Assembly: GCA_963798195.1 (NCBI GenBank) | Contig: CAWCSF010000010.1 | Coordinates: 558,001 to 622,000, forward strand | Source of the DNA: CAVSRC01 sp963798195 | Lineage (GTDB): Bacteria > Pseudomonadota > Alphaproteobacteria > Rhizobiales > Kaistiaceae | DNA length: 64,000 nt | Direction: 5' to 3' | Shown here: piece after piece, positions 26,022 to 34,947 of the stretch | Position numbering within the stretch: the first letter of the stretch is position 1 | Layout: the number at the start of each line of letters is the position of its first letter | Translations under genes and position numbers: made by a program | The notes under the pieces: generated by a model | Databases searched by the model: none | The model's input: the letters and a program-made list of their open reading frames with translations, nothing else | Told to the model about the DNA's origin: nothing

Positions 26022-26884
26022 GACGTCTTGTCGCCGAGCGCCTTCGCGGTGGCGTCGAGGGTGTCGCGCATCCACTCGGAGAAGGTCTTGCCGGTGGGCT
26101 GGGTCTCGCTGACGGCGACGACCGGGACCCCGGACGCTCTGGCGAGCGCGGCGAGGTTCCGCGTGAAGGCGTCCTCGACCTGCGCATTGTAGAAGAGGAC
26201 TTTCACCGAGCCGGCGCGGAGCGCGTCTTCCATCGCCGCCACGTCGCTCGCCGCCGGCTCGGTCTCGTTCATGATCGCGGTCTGGAACGCCTCGTTCTCC
26301 ATCTTGAGCCCGAGCGCCGCGGCCATGTAGCCGAACACCGGTTCGGTCGCGACGACGGGCGTGCCGGCGTAGCGGTCGCGGAGCGCCGCGACCTTCTCCT
26401 GAATCGGCTTGAGCGTCGCGACAAAGGCGTCGCGCCGTTCGGCGTAGCCGGCCGCGCCGTCCGGATCGCGCCTGGCCAGTTCGTCGGCGAGCGCGGCCGC
26501 GACCGCCGGCATGGCCGCCGGGTCGTACCAGACGTGCGGGTTGTCGCCCGGCTTGTGGCCGGTGAGGGCGGCGGCATCGATCACGGTGCGGCCGTCAACC
26601 GGCCCGGCATCCAGCAGGCGGGTGAGCCACGGCTCGTAGCCGGCGCCGTTCATCACGACGATCCGGGCGTCGGCCACGGCGCGCGCCACCGAAGGCGGCG
26701 GCTCGAAGTCGTGCGGGTCGGTGCCCGGCGCGACGATGATGGACTCGACGGTCGCCCGATCGCCCGCAATGGCGCGCGCGGCCTCGCCGTAGAAATTCTC
26801 GGCAGCAAGAATCGACACCGGCGCGGCGGCGGCGGGAAGAGCGACGCCCGCAACAACGAGTGCGGCAAAAAACAGCGATTTCAT
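26018..26884 (-). CDS. znuA: Zinc ABC transporter substrate-binding protein
   Basis: Periplasmic zinc-binding protein, 288 residues, cluster A-I (TroA fold). A signal peptide covers about residues 1-20. Metal ligands expected for ZnuA are His58 in GTDPHDFEPPP, a histidine in DNPHVWYDP, and a C-terminal acidic residue in YNAQVEDAF; the third histidine seen in E. coli ZnuA appears replaced by glutamate within ATEPVFGYMAAALGL. The long His-rich loop of many ZnuA proteins is absent. It heads the znuACB operon with a Zur-type operator about 20-45 bases before the start. Confidence 0.88.
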   Translation of the reverse strand: MKSLFFAALVVAGVALPAAAAPVSILAAENFYGEAARAIAGDRATVESIIVAPGTDPHDFEPPPSVARAVADARIVVMNGAGYEPWLTRLLDAGPVDGRTVIDAAALTGHKPGDNPHVWYDPAAMPAVAAALADELARRDPDGAAGYAERRDAFVATLKPIQEKVAALRDRYAGTPVVATEPVFGYMAAALGLKMENEAFQTAIMNETEPAASDVAAMEDALRAGSVKVLFYNAQVEDAFTRNLAALARASGVPVVAVSETQPTGKTFSEWMRDTLDATAKALGDKTS

Positions 26885-26904
26885 GGAAGTCTCCGTGCCC
26901 GCGC

Positions 26905-26927
26905 GAAACGTTATAACATTACATTTT
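26905..26927 (-). promoter_or_regulatory. Zur-type operator before znuA
   Basis: The 23 bases at 26905-26927 centre on the palindrome GTTATAAC (26910-26917) and agree with the enterobacterial Zur consensus at about 19 of 23 positions by my reading. The site is 20 bases upstream of the znuA start in an otherwise GC-rich region. Zinc-loaded Zur would repress znuACB here. The palindrome is seen; the assignment to Zur is inferred from similarity and from the gene it precedes. Confidence 0.7.
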
Positions 26928-27033
26928 GCGGAGGCAAGGGCACACCGGGACGACGCTGGCTGCGTGGGCGAGCGTGTCGCCAGTCTCCACGCCTGGCAGG
27001 AAGGCGTGGCCCTCGATGCGTCAGGCGCGAGCC

Positions 27034-27525
27034 TTACACAAGCCTGGCGCTGAGGATGCGAATGGTTCGGGCGGGGAAGAATCCGCCGCAGAGCCCGAGC
27101 CAGAAAGCGATGCCGATGACGAAGCTCGGACCGGAGATGGTTGCGGGCGCCATACCTGCGAGGACGCCGAGGACAAAGCGCGTCCAGAAGATCGCCATCA
27201 TCACCACCAGTGGCAGCAGACTGCCGCGGACGAGGAAGCGCCAGTGGCCGCGATCGCGCACGACGCCGTGCGGGATACCGAGAACCGACTGATTGAGGGC
27301 GATTGTCGCCAGGATGCCGGCGCACCATGCGGTCAAAACACGCGGATCCGCGCCGAAGGTGGCGATGAGCCCATAGGCCGAATAGGGGACCATCACCAGC
27401 GGAAGCGCCAGCACGACGGCCCCGGGGACGCTGCGATCCTGAACCTGGACGAGCCCGAGGCCGATCAGACCTAGAAGCAGCGGCCACACCCACAGCGGCG
27501 CATGCAGAATGATCTGCCAGAGCAT
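27034..27525 (-). CDS. Small inner-membrane protein (DUF6622-like)
   Basis: Membrane protein of 163 residues with about five hydrophobic segments (near residues 10-25, 35-55, 65-80, 100-118 and 128-148). It resembles the DUF6622 family by size and by the N-terminal MLWQIILHAPLWVWPLLLGL. The start at 27525 is preceded by a GGGGGAG binding site. It lies upstream of znuA on the same strand but is separated by about 150 bases that include the Zur-type box, so it is probably not part of the zinc operon. Function is unknown. Confidence 0.6.
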   Translation of the reverse strand: MLWQIILHAPLWVWPLLLGLIGLGLVQVQDRSVPGAVVLALPLVMVPYSAYGLIATFGADPRVLTAWCAGILATIALNQSVLGIPHGVVRDRGHWRFLVRGSLLPLVVMMAIFWTRFVLGVLAGMAPATISGPSFVIGIAFWLGLCGGFFPARTIRILSARLV

Positions 27526-27764
27526 CGACGTCTCCCCCTTTTACGTGTTCGCCAAGTGTAGCACGGCCCCAGAGTCATCGGCGCGCGGTGACGCCATATG
27601 CGTTGTCGCAGTCGAATCTGGTGGCCGATGCGGCCCCGGTGGAAGCATTGAAACCCTCGACCAGCGGCCGGATGCCGAGCGACGTCTGTCGGCCGCCTGG
27701 CCCGGCTCTTCGAATGGAAGGGAGGAGCGGGGGGCTCCCCGTCAAAAACCGCTGAGGGCACCTG

Positions 27765-29009
27765 TCAATGGATGCTGCGGATGAGCTTTGCGTCGGGGAA
27801 GCAGGTCGGGGCCTGGCCCTTCTTCTGCTGCCACAGGCCGACCGCGATGCGGGTCTTGAAGCCGACGAGGCCATCGACCGTGCCGACGTCGTAGCCCTCG
27901 GCGACCAGTTCGTCCTGCATGCCCTTGACGTCGCCGCGGCTGAAGCCGCCGACCTTCTGCCACTTGCCGATGAACGGCCCGCCGCCGGCGAAGCGGTCGG
28001 AGAGGTGGCCGACGTAGAGCGCGTAGAGGTCGGAGTAGTTGTATTCCTTCAGCGTGTAGAAATTCTCGGTGACGATGAAGGCCGGGCCGAAGCGGCCGGC
28101 GGGCATCATCAGGTAGCCGAGACGGTCGCCGCTGACGGGAAGGGGACGCCCATCCGCCTGGGTGACGCCGCGGCGCGCCCACTCCGCCATGGTGATGCGC
28201 TGCTCGGGCCCCTCCAGCGTGCAAGGAACGTTGGCGGGCACGCGCGCCTCGACGCCCCAGCCGCGTTCCGGCTTCCAGCCCTCGGCGCGCAGGTAGTTCG
28301 CCATCGAGGCAAGCGTGTCGGGTTCGGAATCCCAGATGTCGCGGTGGCCGTCGCGATCGAAATCGACGGCGTATTTATGGAAGAGCGACGGCAGGAATTG
28401 CGGTTGGCCGAGCGCGCCGGCCCATGACGAGCGCATGCGCTCCGGCGCAATATCGCCGCGCTCGACAATCAGCAGCGCGGCGACCAGCTCGCCGCGGAAG
28501 AGATCCTTGCGCCGGCCCATGAAGGCCTGTGTGGCGATCGCGCGCAGCGCCGGCTCGGGCAACTTCGCCTGACCGAAGCCGGACTCCTTCGCCCAGATCG
28601 CGACGAGGATGCCCGGCGGCACGCCGTATTGCGCCTTGATGGCGGCGAGCGTGCGGCCCCATGTGTCGAGGCGGGCACGGCCAAGCCGGGCGAGACTGGC
28701 GAGGGTCGTCTCCTTGAAATAATTGCCGGGGCTGCCGAACTCCGCCTGCCACTCGACAGTCGGCGGCTTGACCGGGACGCCGGGCGGCTGAAGCTCGGGC
28801 ATGTCCCAATCGAGCTTGATGCCGGCAAGCGCTCGCTCGAACGTCTGCCGCGATACGCCGGCCGCCTGCGCCTGGGGCCAGATATCGGACGCGAGCCACG
28901 CCTCGAACTCGCCCTGGACGCGCGTTCGATAGGGCGTCTCCGCCACGGCGGCGACAATGGTCGCCGCGATGGCGAGTGCGGCAATTGCGATGCGGGGAAG
29001 CCAAGCCAT
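27765..29009 (-). CDS. Lytic murein transglycosylase (MltB family)
   Basis: Cleaves peptidoglycan glycan strands to 1,6-anhydro-muropeptides in the periplasm. The 414-residue protein starts at 29009 with a hydrophobic signal (residues 1-24). The SLT_2 domain follows, with the catalytic glutamate in AIWAKESGFGQ and the motifs ERMRSSWAGALGQPQFLPS and FDRDGHRDIWDSEPDTLASM. The C-terminal 55 residues form a peptidoglycan-binding-1 domain (QDELVAEGYDVGTVDGLVGF). The absence of a lipobox cysteine suggests a soluble or N-anchored form. Domain order and length fit alphaproteobacterial MltB-type enzymes. Confidence 0.88.
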   Translation of the reverse strand: MAWLPRIAIAALAIAATIVAAVAETPYRTRVQGEFEAWLASDIWPQAQAAGVSRQTFERALAGIKLDWDMPELQPPGVPVKPPTVEWQAEFGSPGNYFKETTLASLARLGRARLDTWGRTLAAIKAQYGVPPGILVAIWAKESGFGQAKLPEPALRAIATQAFMGRRKDLFRGELVAALLIVERGDIAPERMRSSWAGALGQPQFLPSLFHKYAVDFDRDGHRDIWDSEPDTLASMANYLRAEGWKPERGWGVEARVPANVPCTLEGPEQRITMAEWARRGVTQADGRPLPVSGDRLGYLMMPAGRFGPAFIVTENFYTLKEYNYSDLYALYVGHLSDRFAGGGPFIGKWQKVGGFSRGDVKGMQDELVAEGYDVGTVDGLVGFKTRIAVGLWQQKKGQAPTCFPDAKLIRSIH

Positions 29010-29098
29010 GGGTCTGGGTAGGCCATAGCCGGCATCAAGGGCAAGGGCAGGGCGACGGGAGCGTGCGAAAGACGCACGCTCCCGCGTGCGCCGTCCGA

Positions 29099-29374
29099 TC
29101 AGCCGTGGGATTGCTGGCAGAAGGTGACCAGCGTCGCCGAAGCGCTGCCGGGATGCGCCAGCACCCCCGGGCAAACCTGCGCGAGGTAGGCGCGCTCGGC
29201 ATTGGCGATGTCCATGGTGTTGTCATCGCCGGCCGCGACCGACGGACCGGACATGATCGTGGCTTCCGAAACCATGGGCACGGAAACGTGTTTCATGGTG
29301 GCGGCGGAAGCGATGGCGGGAAGGGCGGCGAATGCGGTGGCGACGGCCACCAGAGTGGCAAGACGGTGCGTCAT
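29099..29374 (-). CDS. Small secreted protein of unknown family
   Basis: Predicted exported protein of 91 residues: a signal peptide of about 24 residues (ending AIASA), then about 67 mature residues with two cysteines (QVCPG and TFCQQS) that could form one disulfide. I do not recognise the family. The start is preceded by a GGAG-like sequence. It is upstream of the lytic transglycosylase on the same strand with 89 bases between them. Confidence 0.5.
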   Translation of the reverse strand: MTHRLATLVAVATAFAALPAIASAATMKHVSVPMVSEATIMSGPSVAAGDDNTMDIANAERAYLAQVCPGVLAHPGSASATLVTFCQQSHG

Positions 29375-29737
29375 TTTCAGGCTCCGTTGGAGTGTCGCCC
29401 CACCAGCCCGGCGGGATAACTAGCTTCGGCCCGCGTCGAGACCAGCGGCGCGGCATGCGGCGTCCGGCCGCGTCAACCGGCACGCCGAAACACCAAGCGC
29501 CATATGGGTTTCCGGGGCGCCGGTCGCGGGGAGTTGAAGCATGCCCGCGATTGCCGACAAGCTTGACGTTCCGGCGGAAATGCGCGAATGGGAGGCCATG
29601 ACGGCGATCCCGCGTTCACGCGCCCTTTGTATCTCTGGGATTATTACCGGCTAGCACAGCGCTGGCTGAGGCCGTCCTCTCTTTGTCCATCCACGACGAG
29701 ACGATCGCCCCGGCCGCGGGCGAGGAAACGTTTTGGC
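29375..29737. other. Divergent intergenic region between the small secreted protein and cysS
   Basis: This 363-base gap should hold the two divergent promoters. The only coding hint is a 37-codon frame at 29541-29654, listed separately. I see no terminator-like hairpin, T-box or other structured leader for cysS. Confidence 0.4.
29541..29654 (+). CDS. Possible 37-codon small ORF before cysS
   Basis: ATG at 29541 follows GGGGAG at a spacing of eight bases and opens a frame of 37 codons ending TAG at 29652. The product begins MPAIADKLDVPAEMREWEAM and contains one cysteine near its end. It could be a leader or small protein translated before cysS, or chance. I do not recognise it. Confidence 0.25.
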   Translation: MPAIADKLDVPAEMREWEAMTAIPRSRALCISGIITG

Positions 29738-31231
29738 ATGGGCCTGAGACTGCACAACACGCTGACCCGGACGAAGGAGGACTTCGTCCCGATCGACCCG
29801 AAGAACGTGCGCATGTACGTCTGCGGGCCGACGGTCTACGACTTTGCGCATATCGGCAACGCGCGGCCGCTGATCGTCTTCGACGTGCTGTTTCGGCTGC
29901 TCCGGCATCTCTATGGGCCGGATCACGTCACCTATGTCCGCAACATCACGGACGTGGACGACAAGATCAACGCGCGTGCGGCGGAGGAATATCCCGACCT
30001 GCCGCTGAACGAGGCGATCCACAAGGTCACCACGCGGACGACGGAGCAATTCCACGCGGACGTGGCGGCGCTCGGCTGCCTGCCGCCGACGGTCGAGCCG
30101 CGCGCCACCGACCACATCGAAGAGATGAAGGCGATCATCGAGACGCTGATCGCCAAGGGCTACGCCTACGTCGCCGAGGGCAACGTGCTCTTCCACGTCG
30201 CCGCGATGAAGGATTACGGCAAGCTCTCCAACCGCACGCTCGACGAGATGATCGCCGGGGCGCGGGTCGAGGTCGCGCCGTACAAGAAGGACCCGACGGA
30301 CTTCATCCTGTGGAAGCCGTCGAAGCCCGGCGAGCCGGCATGGCCGTCGCCGGCGGGCATCAACATGGCGGGCCGTCCGGGCTGGCACCTCGAGTGCTCG
30401 GCGATGTCCGACAAGTGGCTGTGGGAAGAACTGAAGGAGAGGCTTTCGCCGGAGGGGCGCGCGCACGCGCACGAATTCGACATCCACGGCGGCGGCATCG
30501 ACCTCGTGTTTCCGCACCACGAGAACGAGATCGCGCAATCGCGCTGCGCCCACGGCACGCCGCTGATGGCCCGCTACTGGATGCACAACGGCTTCCTGCA
30601 GGTCGAGGGCGAGAAGATGTCCAAGTCGACCGGGAATTTCGTGACGATCAAGGAGCTGCTGGCGACGCGAGAAGTTCGGCGGGACGAAACTCTGGCCTGG
30701 CGATCGGTTGCTGCGACTGGCCATGCTGATGACTCACTATCGGCAGCCGATCGACTGGACGGCTGAACGACGCTCGACGAAGCCGAGCAGCGTCGTGCAC
30801 GATTGGTCAGCATTGCTACGACCATCGACTGCGATCGACAGCACCGCGATCGGCGGACGAGTCCTGCACGCCGATCATCGGAGGACTCTGCGACGATCTG
30901 AACACGCCGCTGGCGATTACCACGACCTGCACGCGCTGCGAAGAGTGGCTGATGCTAGCGATCTGCTCAGCGCGCATGCGCTTTCTGGGCTTGCTCGAGC
31001 GGATTCGCTCGTTCGAGATTGACGTGCTCAGTCCTGAACTCGAGGCGAGATCGCAGGCGTGTCGAGACAGTCGATCCACGAGTTGCCGCCCGCGCGGCTG
31101 CTCGTGCGGCGAAGGACTTCGCCGAGGCCGACCGCATCCGCGCCGAACTCGACGCCATGGGCATCGCGCTGAAGGATTCGAAAGACCCGAAGACCGGTGA
31201 ACTCGTGACCACCTGGGAGGTGAAGCGATGA
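29738..31231 (+). pseudogene. cysS: Cysteinyl-tRNA synthetase, 3' third disrupted as given
   Basis: Charges tRNA-Cys. The N-terminal two thirds are intact: YVCGPTVYDFAHIGNARPL with the HIGH-like motif, VRNITDVDDKI, WHLECSAMS, FDIHGGGIDLVFPHHENE and the KMSKS loop. From about 30670 the frame breaks several times: LAMLMTHYRQPIDWTAER, DLNTPLAI, DLHALRRVAD and RFLGLLERI appear in different frames before the C-terminal AAKDFAEADRIRAELDAMG resumes near 31085 and runs to 31231. The span of 1494 bases equals a normal CysS length, so the gene is probably whole in the organism and the stretch is badly called. Its stop overlaps the VOC gene start. Confidence 0.85.
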
Positions 31232-31629
31232 CCATAGAAATCGACCACATCGGCATCGGCGTTTCGGACTACGAGCGCTCCAAGGCGTTCTATCTGGCGG
31301 CCCTCAAGCCGCTGCGCTGTGGGCTCGTGATGGAACTGCCCAAGCACATCACAGGCGGCATCCAGACCGGCGGCATCGGGGCCGACGGCAAGCCCTTCTT
31401 CTGGATTTCGGAAAGCGGCAAGGGGACGCACCTGCACATCGCCTTCCGGGTCGAGAACCGGAAGCAGGTCGACGACTTCCACGCCGCGGCGCTCGCCGCC
31501 GGCGGCAAGGACAATGGCGGCCCCGGCGTGCGCGAGATGTACCACCCGAACTACTACGGCGCCTTCGTGCTCGATCCCGACGGCCACAACATCGAGGCGG
31601 TGTGCCATGCGCCGCCAGCGGGGGCGTGA
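31228..31629 (+). CDS. VOC family (glyoxalase-fold) protein
   Basis: Small cytoplasmic protein of 133 residues with one vicinal-oxygen-chelate domain. The N-terminal IEIDHIGIGVSDYERSKAFY provides the first metal-ligand histidine, and HLHIAFRVENRKQVDDFHAA plus the C-terminal YYGAFVLDPDGHNIEAVCH provide others, including the terminal glutamate. The fold covers glyoxalase I, dioxygenases and resistance proteins, and no substrate can be assigned. It overlaps cysS by ATGA and shares one base with the first GFA gene. Confidence 0.78.
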   Translation: MTIEIDHIGIGVSDYERSKAFYLAALKPLRCGLVMELPKHITGGIQTGGIGADGKPFFWISESGKGTHLHIAFRVENRKQVDDFHAAALAAGGKDNGGPGVREMYHPNYYGAFVLDPDGHNIEAVCHAPPAGA

Positions 31630-32108
31630 TGGCCGAGGCAGCTCTCACCGGCGGATGCCAGTGTGGCGCGGTGCGTTTTCGCGTTGGCCGCCTTGGGCGC
31701 GGCTCGATCTGCCATTGCCGCATGTGCCAGAAGCAGTTCGGCGCTTTCTACGGCCCGCTGATCACGAGCTTCGATGTGATGTGGACGCGCGGCGCGCCGA
31801 AGTGGTTCCAGAGCTCCAACAAGGCGCGGCGCGGCTTCTGCGCCGAATGCGGGACCCCGCTGACCTATGAGGCGGGCGGGGAGGTCGAGATCGCCATCGG
31901 CGCGTTCGACGACCCGACGCAGGCGGCGCCCGCGATCCAGGTAAACCCGAACGACAAGTTGCCGTTTGTCGACGGGCTGCCGGCGCTGCACACGCGCTCG
32001 CCGGAAGAGAGCGGCGAGCAGGAAAAGTTCAACGCGTCGGTGATCAGCTACCAGCATCCCGACCATGACACGGCGGCCTGGCCACCAGCCGGAGGCTTCC
32101 CGAAATGA
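31629..32108 (+). CDS. GFA family zinc protein, copy 1
   Basis: Member of the glutathione-dependent formaldehyde-activating (GFA/CENP-V) fold family, 159 residues. Zinc ligands are visible as GGCQCGAVRF, CHCRMCQKQFGAF and GFCAECGTPLTY. The family includes S-(hydroxymethyl)glutathione synthase, but most members have no proven activity. It overlaps the VOC gene by one base and the next GFA gene by an ATGA. Both GFA copies end with an H-P-D-H-D-T-x-A-W-P-P-A motif, so they arose by tandem duplication. Confidence 0.85.
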   Translation: MAEAALTGGCQCGAVRFRVGRLGRGSICHCRMCQKQFGAFYGPLITSFDVMWTRGAPKWFQSSNKARRGFCAECGTPLTYEAGGEVEIAIGAFDDPTQAAPAIQVNPNDKLPFVDGLPALHTRSPEESGEQEKFNASVISYQHPDHDTAAWPPAGGFPK

Positions 32109-32590
32109 GCGACTTCCGCATGACCGGCGGATGCCAGTGTGGCGCGGTGCGCTATGCGCTGCATGAGCCGCCGACGAACCCGCACATCTGCCACTGCCGC
32201 ATGTGCCAGAAGGCGTTCGGCAATTTCTTTGCGCCATTCGCCAGCGTGCCGGTGGAGAAATTCGAACTGACGCGCGGCGCGTTGGCCATCTTCATGAGTT
32301 CGGACATCGCCGAGCGTGGTTTCTGTCGCGATTGCGGCACGCCGCTGACCATCCACGATGTCGATGACCCGACACTCTGCTTTTCCATCGGCTCGCTCGA
32401 CGCGCCGGAGAAAGTGGCGCCCGGCATGCAGTACGGCATCGAGGGGCGGCTGCCGTATTTCGACAGGCTGGCGGCGCTGCCCGGCGAGAAGACGACGGAA
32501 GACGAAGAGCCCGCGAAGACCGCGGCGATCGCCCGCACCAATCACCAGCACCCCGATCACGACACGGAGGCCTGGCCTCCCGCCGGCTGA
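32105..32590 (+). CDS. GFA family zinc protein, copy 2
   Basis: Second GFA-fold protein, 161 residues, with the same cysteine arrangement: GGCQCGAVRYAL, CHCRMCQKAFGNFF and GFCRDCGTPLTIHD. The middle third differs clearly from copy 1, which suggests they are not recent duplicates or have diverged in substrate. Its ATG overlaps the stop of copy 1. The gene is followed nine bases later by cimA. Confidence 0.85.
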   Translation: MSDFRMTGGCQCGAVRYALHEPPTNPHICHCRMCQKAFGNFFAPFASVPVEKFELTRGALAIFMSSDIAERGFCRDCGTPLTIHDVDDPTLCFSIGSLDAPEKVAPGMQYGIEGRLPYFDRLAALPGEKTTEDEEPAKTAAIARTNHQHPDHDTEAWPPAG

Positions 32591-32599
32591 GTAATCGCC

Positions 32600-34198
32600 A
32601 TGAGTAAAGAGCGTCTCTATCTCTTCGACACGACCTTGCGCGACGGCGCGCAGACCAACGGCGTCGACTTCACGCTGGAGGACAAGGTGCTGGTCGCCGG
32701 CATGCTCGACGACCTCGGCATCGATTATGTCGAGGGCGGCTATCCGGGCGCCAACCCGACCGACACGGCCTTCTTCGAGGCGAAGCGCACGAAGCGCGCT
32801 GCGTTCACGGCGTTCGGCATGACCAAGCGCGCCGGGGTCAGCCTGTCCAACGATCCCGGCCTGCGCGCGCTGATCGACGCCGCGTCCGACGCCATCTGTT
32901 TCGTCGCCAAGACCTGGGACTATCAGGTGCGCGTGGCGCTGGGCTCGACGGAGGAGGAGAACCTCGACGGCATCCGCCAGTCGGTGACGGCGGCGAGGGA
33001 CGCGGGCAAGGAAGTGCTGCTCGACTGCGAGCATTTCTTCGACGGCTACAAGGCGAACCCGACCTATGCGCTGGCCTGCGCCAAGGCGGCCTATGACGCC
33101 GGCGCGCGCTGGGTCGTGCTCTGCGACACCAATGGCGGCACGCTGCCGGAGGAGGTGGAGGCGATCGTTGCCGAAGTGGGCAAGACCGTGCCCGGCGATC
33201 ATCTCGGCATCCATGCCCACAACGATACGGAGCAGGCGGTCGCCAATTCGCTGGCCGCCGTCCGCGCCGGGGTCCGGCATATCCAGGGTACGCTGAACGG
33301 CATCGGCGAGCGCTGCGGCAATGCCAGCCTGATGTCGCTGATCCCGACGCTGCTGCTGAAGCCGGCCTACGCCGACCGCTTCGAGACGAACGTGACGATG
33401 GAGGGGCTGGAGGGCCTGACCGCGCTCGCCCACCGGTTCGACGAACTGGTCAACCGCGCGCCGAACCGGCAGGCCGCATATGTCGGCGCCAGCGCGTTCA
33501 CCACCAAGGCCGGCATCCATGCTTCGGCGCTGGCGAAGGACCCGAAGACCTACGAGCACGTTCCGCCGGAGGCGGTCGGCAATCGCCGGCACGTGCTGGT
33601 GTCCGACCAGGCCGGCAAGGCCAACCTGCTGGCCGAGCTCTCGCGCATGGGGCTGTCGGTGGAGAAGGACGACCGCCGCCTCGACGGGCTGCTCCGCGAG
33701 GTGAAGGAGCGCGAGGCGATCGGGTACGCCTACGAGGGCGCGAGCGCCTCGTTCGAGCTGCTGGCGCGGCGCATGCTGGGCGGCGTGCCGGACTACTTCG
33801 AGGTCGAGGGCTTCCACGTCACCGTCGAGCGCCGCCACAACGCGCTGGGCGAACTGGTTTCGGTGTCGGAGGCGGTGGTCAAGATCCTCGTCGGCGGCGA
33901 GCGGCTGCTGACGGTTGCCGAAGGAAACGGCCCGGTGAACGCGCTCGACAAGGCGCTGCGCAAGGATCTCGGCGCCTACCGCGATGTCATCGCCGACCTC
34001 GAACTGGTCGACTACAAGGTGCGTATCCTCAACGGCGGCACCGAGGCGGTGACGCGCGTGCTTATCGAATCCAGCGATTCCAGCGGCGACTCCTGGTTCA
34101 CGGTCGGGGTGTCGGAGAACGTCGTGGACGCCTCGTTCGAGGCGCTCAACGACTCGATCGTCTTCAAGCTGCTCAAGGCCGGCATCCGGCCGTCCTGA
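32600..34198 (+). CDS. cimA: Citramalate synthase
   Basis: Condenses pyruvate and acetyl-CoA to (R)-citramalate, an alternative route to 2-oxobutanoate for isoleucine. The 532-residue protein has an HMGL-like TIM barrel beginning YLFDTTLRDGAQTNGVDFTL, with the metal site HAHNDTEQAVANSLAAVRAG and GTLNGIGERCGNASL, a linker with NRAPNRQAAYVGASAFTTKA, and a C-terminal LeuA regulatory domain after about residue 390. Length and the NG in place of E after GAQT fit CimA rather than isopropylmalate synthase. It is convergent with the LOG-family gene, stops three bases apart. Confidence 0.88.
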   Translation: MSKERLYLFDTTLRDGAQTNGVDFTLEDKVLVAGMLDDLGIDYVEGGYPGANPTDTAFFEAKRTKRAAFTAFGMTKRAGVSLSNDPGLRALIDAASDAICFVAKTWDYQVRVALGSTEEENLDGIRQSVTAARDAGKEVLLDCEHFFDGYKANPTYALACAKAAYDAGARWVVLCDTNGGTLPEEVEAIVAEVGKTVPGDHLGIHAHNDTEQAVANSLAAVRAGVRHIQGTLNGIGERCGNASLMSLIPTLLLKPAYADRFETNVTMEGLEGLTALAHRFDELVNRAPNRQAAYVGASAFTTKAGIHASALAKDPKTYEHVPPEAVGNRRHVLVSDQAGKANLLAELSRMGLSVEKDDRRLDGLLREVKEREAIGYAYEGASASFELLARRMLGGVPDYFEVEGFHVTVERRHNALGELVSVSEAVVKILVGGERLLTVAEGNGPVNALDKALRKDLGAYRDVIADLELVDYKVRILNGGTEAVTRVLIESSDSSGDSWFTVGVSENVVDASFEALNDSIVFKLLKAGIRPS

Positions 34199-34201
34199 CT
34201 G

Positions 34202-34819
34202 CTACATCAACTCCGCGCCGTCGCTTGCGGCGAGCTCCGATTGCGGCTTGCCGGCGAGGGCGGCGCGCAGGGAGGGAATCACCTGGTCGACCGAATCGAC
34301 GAAGGTGACGGGCAGGTCCTTTCCGCCGCTGATGAAGTCCTTGTGGAGGAATCCCTCCTCGTTCATCCGACGGAAGAGCGCGATCAGCGGGTCCCAGAAA
34401 CCGTTGAGGTTGACGATCAGGACCGGCTTCATGTGCTGGTCGAGCTGCGCCCAGGTCATCATCTCGACCACTTCCTCCAGCGTGCCGATGCCGCCGGGGA
34501 GGGCGACGAAAGCGTCGGAACGCTCAAACATGATTCGCTTGCGCTCATGCATGTCGGCGGTGACGAGGAGGTCCTGGACCTCGCGCAGCATCACCTCGCG
34601 ATCCTTCAGAAACTGCGGAATGATGCCTGTTACCTCGCCGCCCTCGGCCATGACAGCGCGAGCCAGGATACCCATGAGGCCGACGGCGCCGCCGCCATAA
34701 ACCAGGCGCGTGCCGGACGCGCCGATGGCGCGGCCGAGCGCTTCGGCCGCCACCGCATAATCGGGCCGTGCGCCCTTGTTGGCGCCGCAGTAGACGCAGA
34801 TGCTTCTCAATTCAGCCAT
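34202..34819 (-). CDS. LOG family protein (cytokinin riboside 5'-monophosphate phosphoribohydrolase-like)
   Basis: Cytoplasmic nucleotide hydrolase-fold protein, 205 residues from the ATG at 34819. The family motif PGGIGTLEEVVEMMTWAQL is present, with VYCGANKGARPDYAVAAEAL at the N terminus and GGGAVGLMG for phosphate binding. LOG proteins release ribose 5-phosphate from (N6-modified) AMP; in bacteria the common role is nucleotide turnover. An ATG at 34834 in frame is an alternative start. It is the TIGR00730 type. Confidence 0.88.
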   Translation of the reverse strand: MAELRSICVYCGANKGARPDYAVAAEALGRAIGASGTRLVYGGGAVGLMGILARAVMAEGGEVTGIIPQFLKDREVMLREVQDLLVTADMHERKRIMFERSDAFVALPGGIGTLEEVVEMMTWAQLDQHMKPVLIVNLNGFWDPLIALFRRMNEEGFLHKDFISGGKDLPVTFVDSVDQVIPSLRAALAGKPQSELAASDGAELM

Positions 34820-34947
34820 AAGCGTGTGTTGCATCGCACAAGCCCGGGCGTCAAGCGTCGGAAACCGCCCGTATGCCGCTATGCCTTGTGACGTATGCCA
34901 AGCAGCCCTAGACTTCGCGGCGCGGGCGGTGATCGGATGGGTGAACA

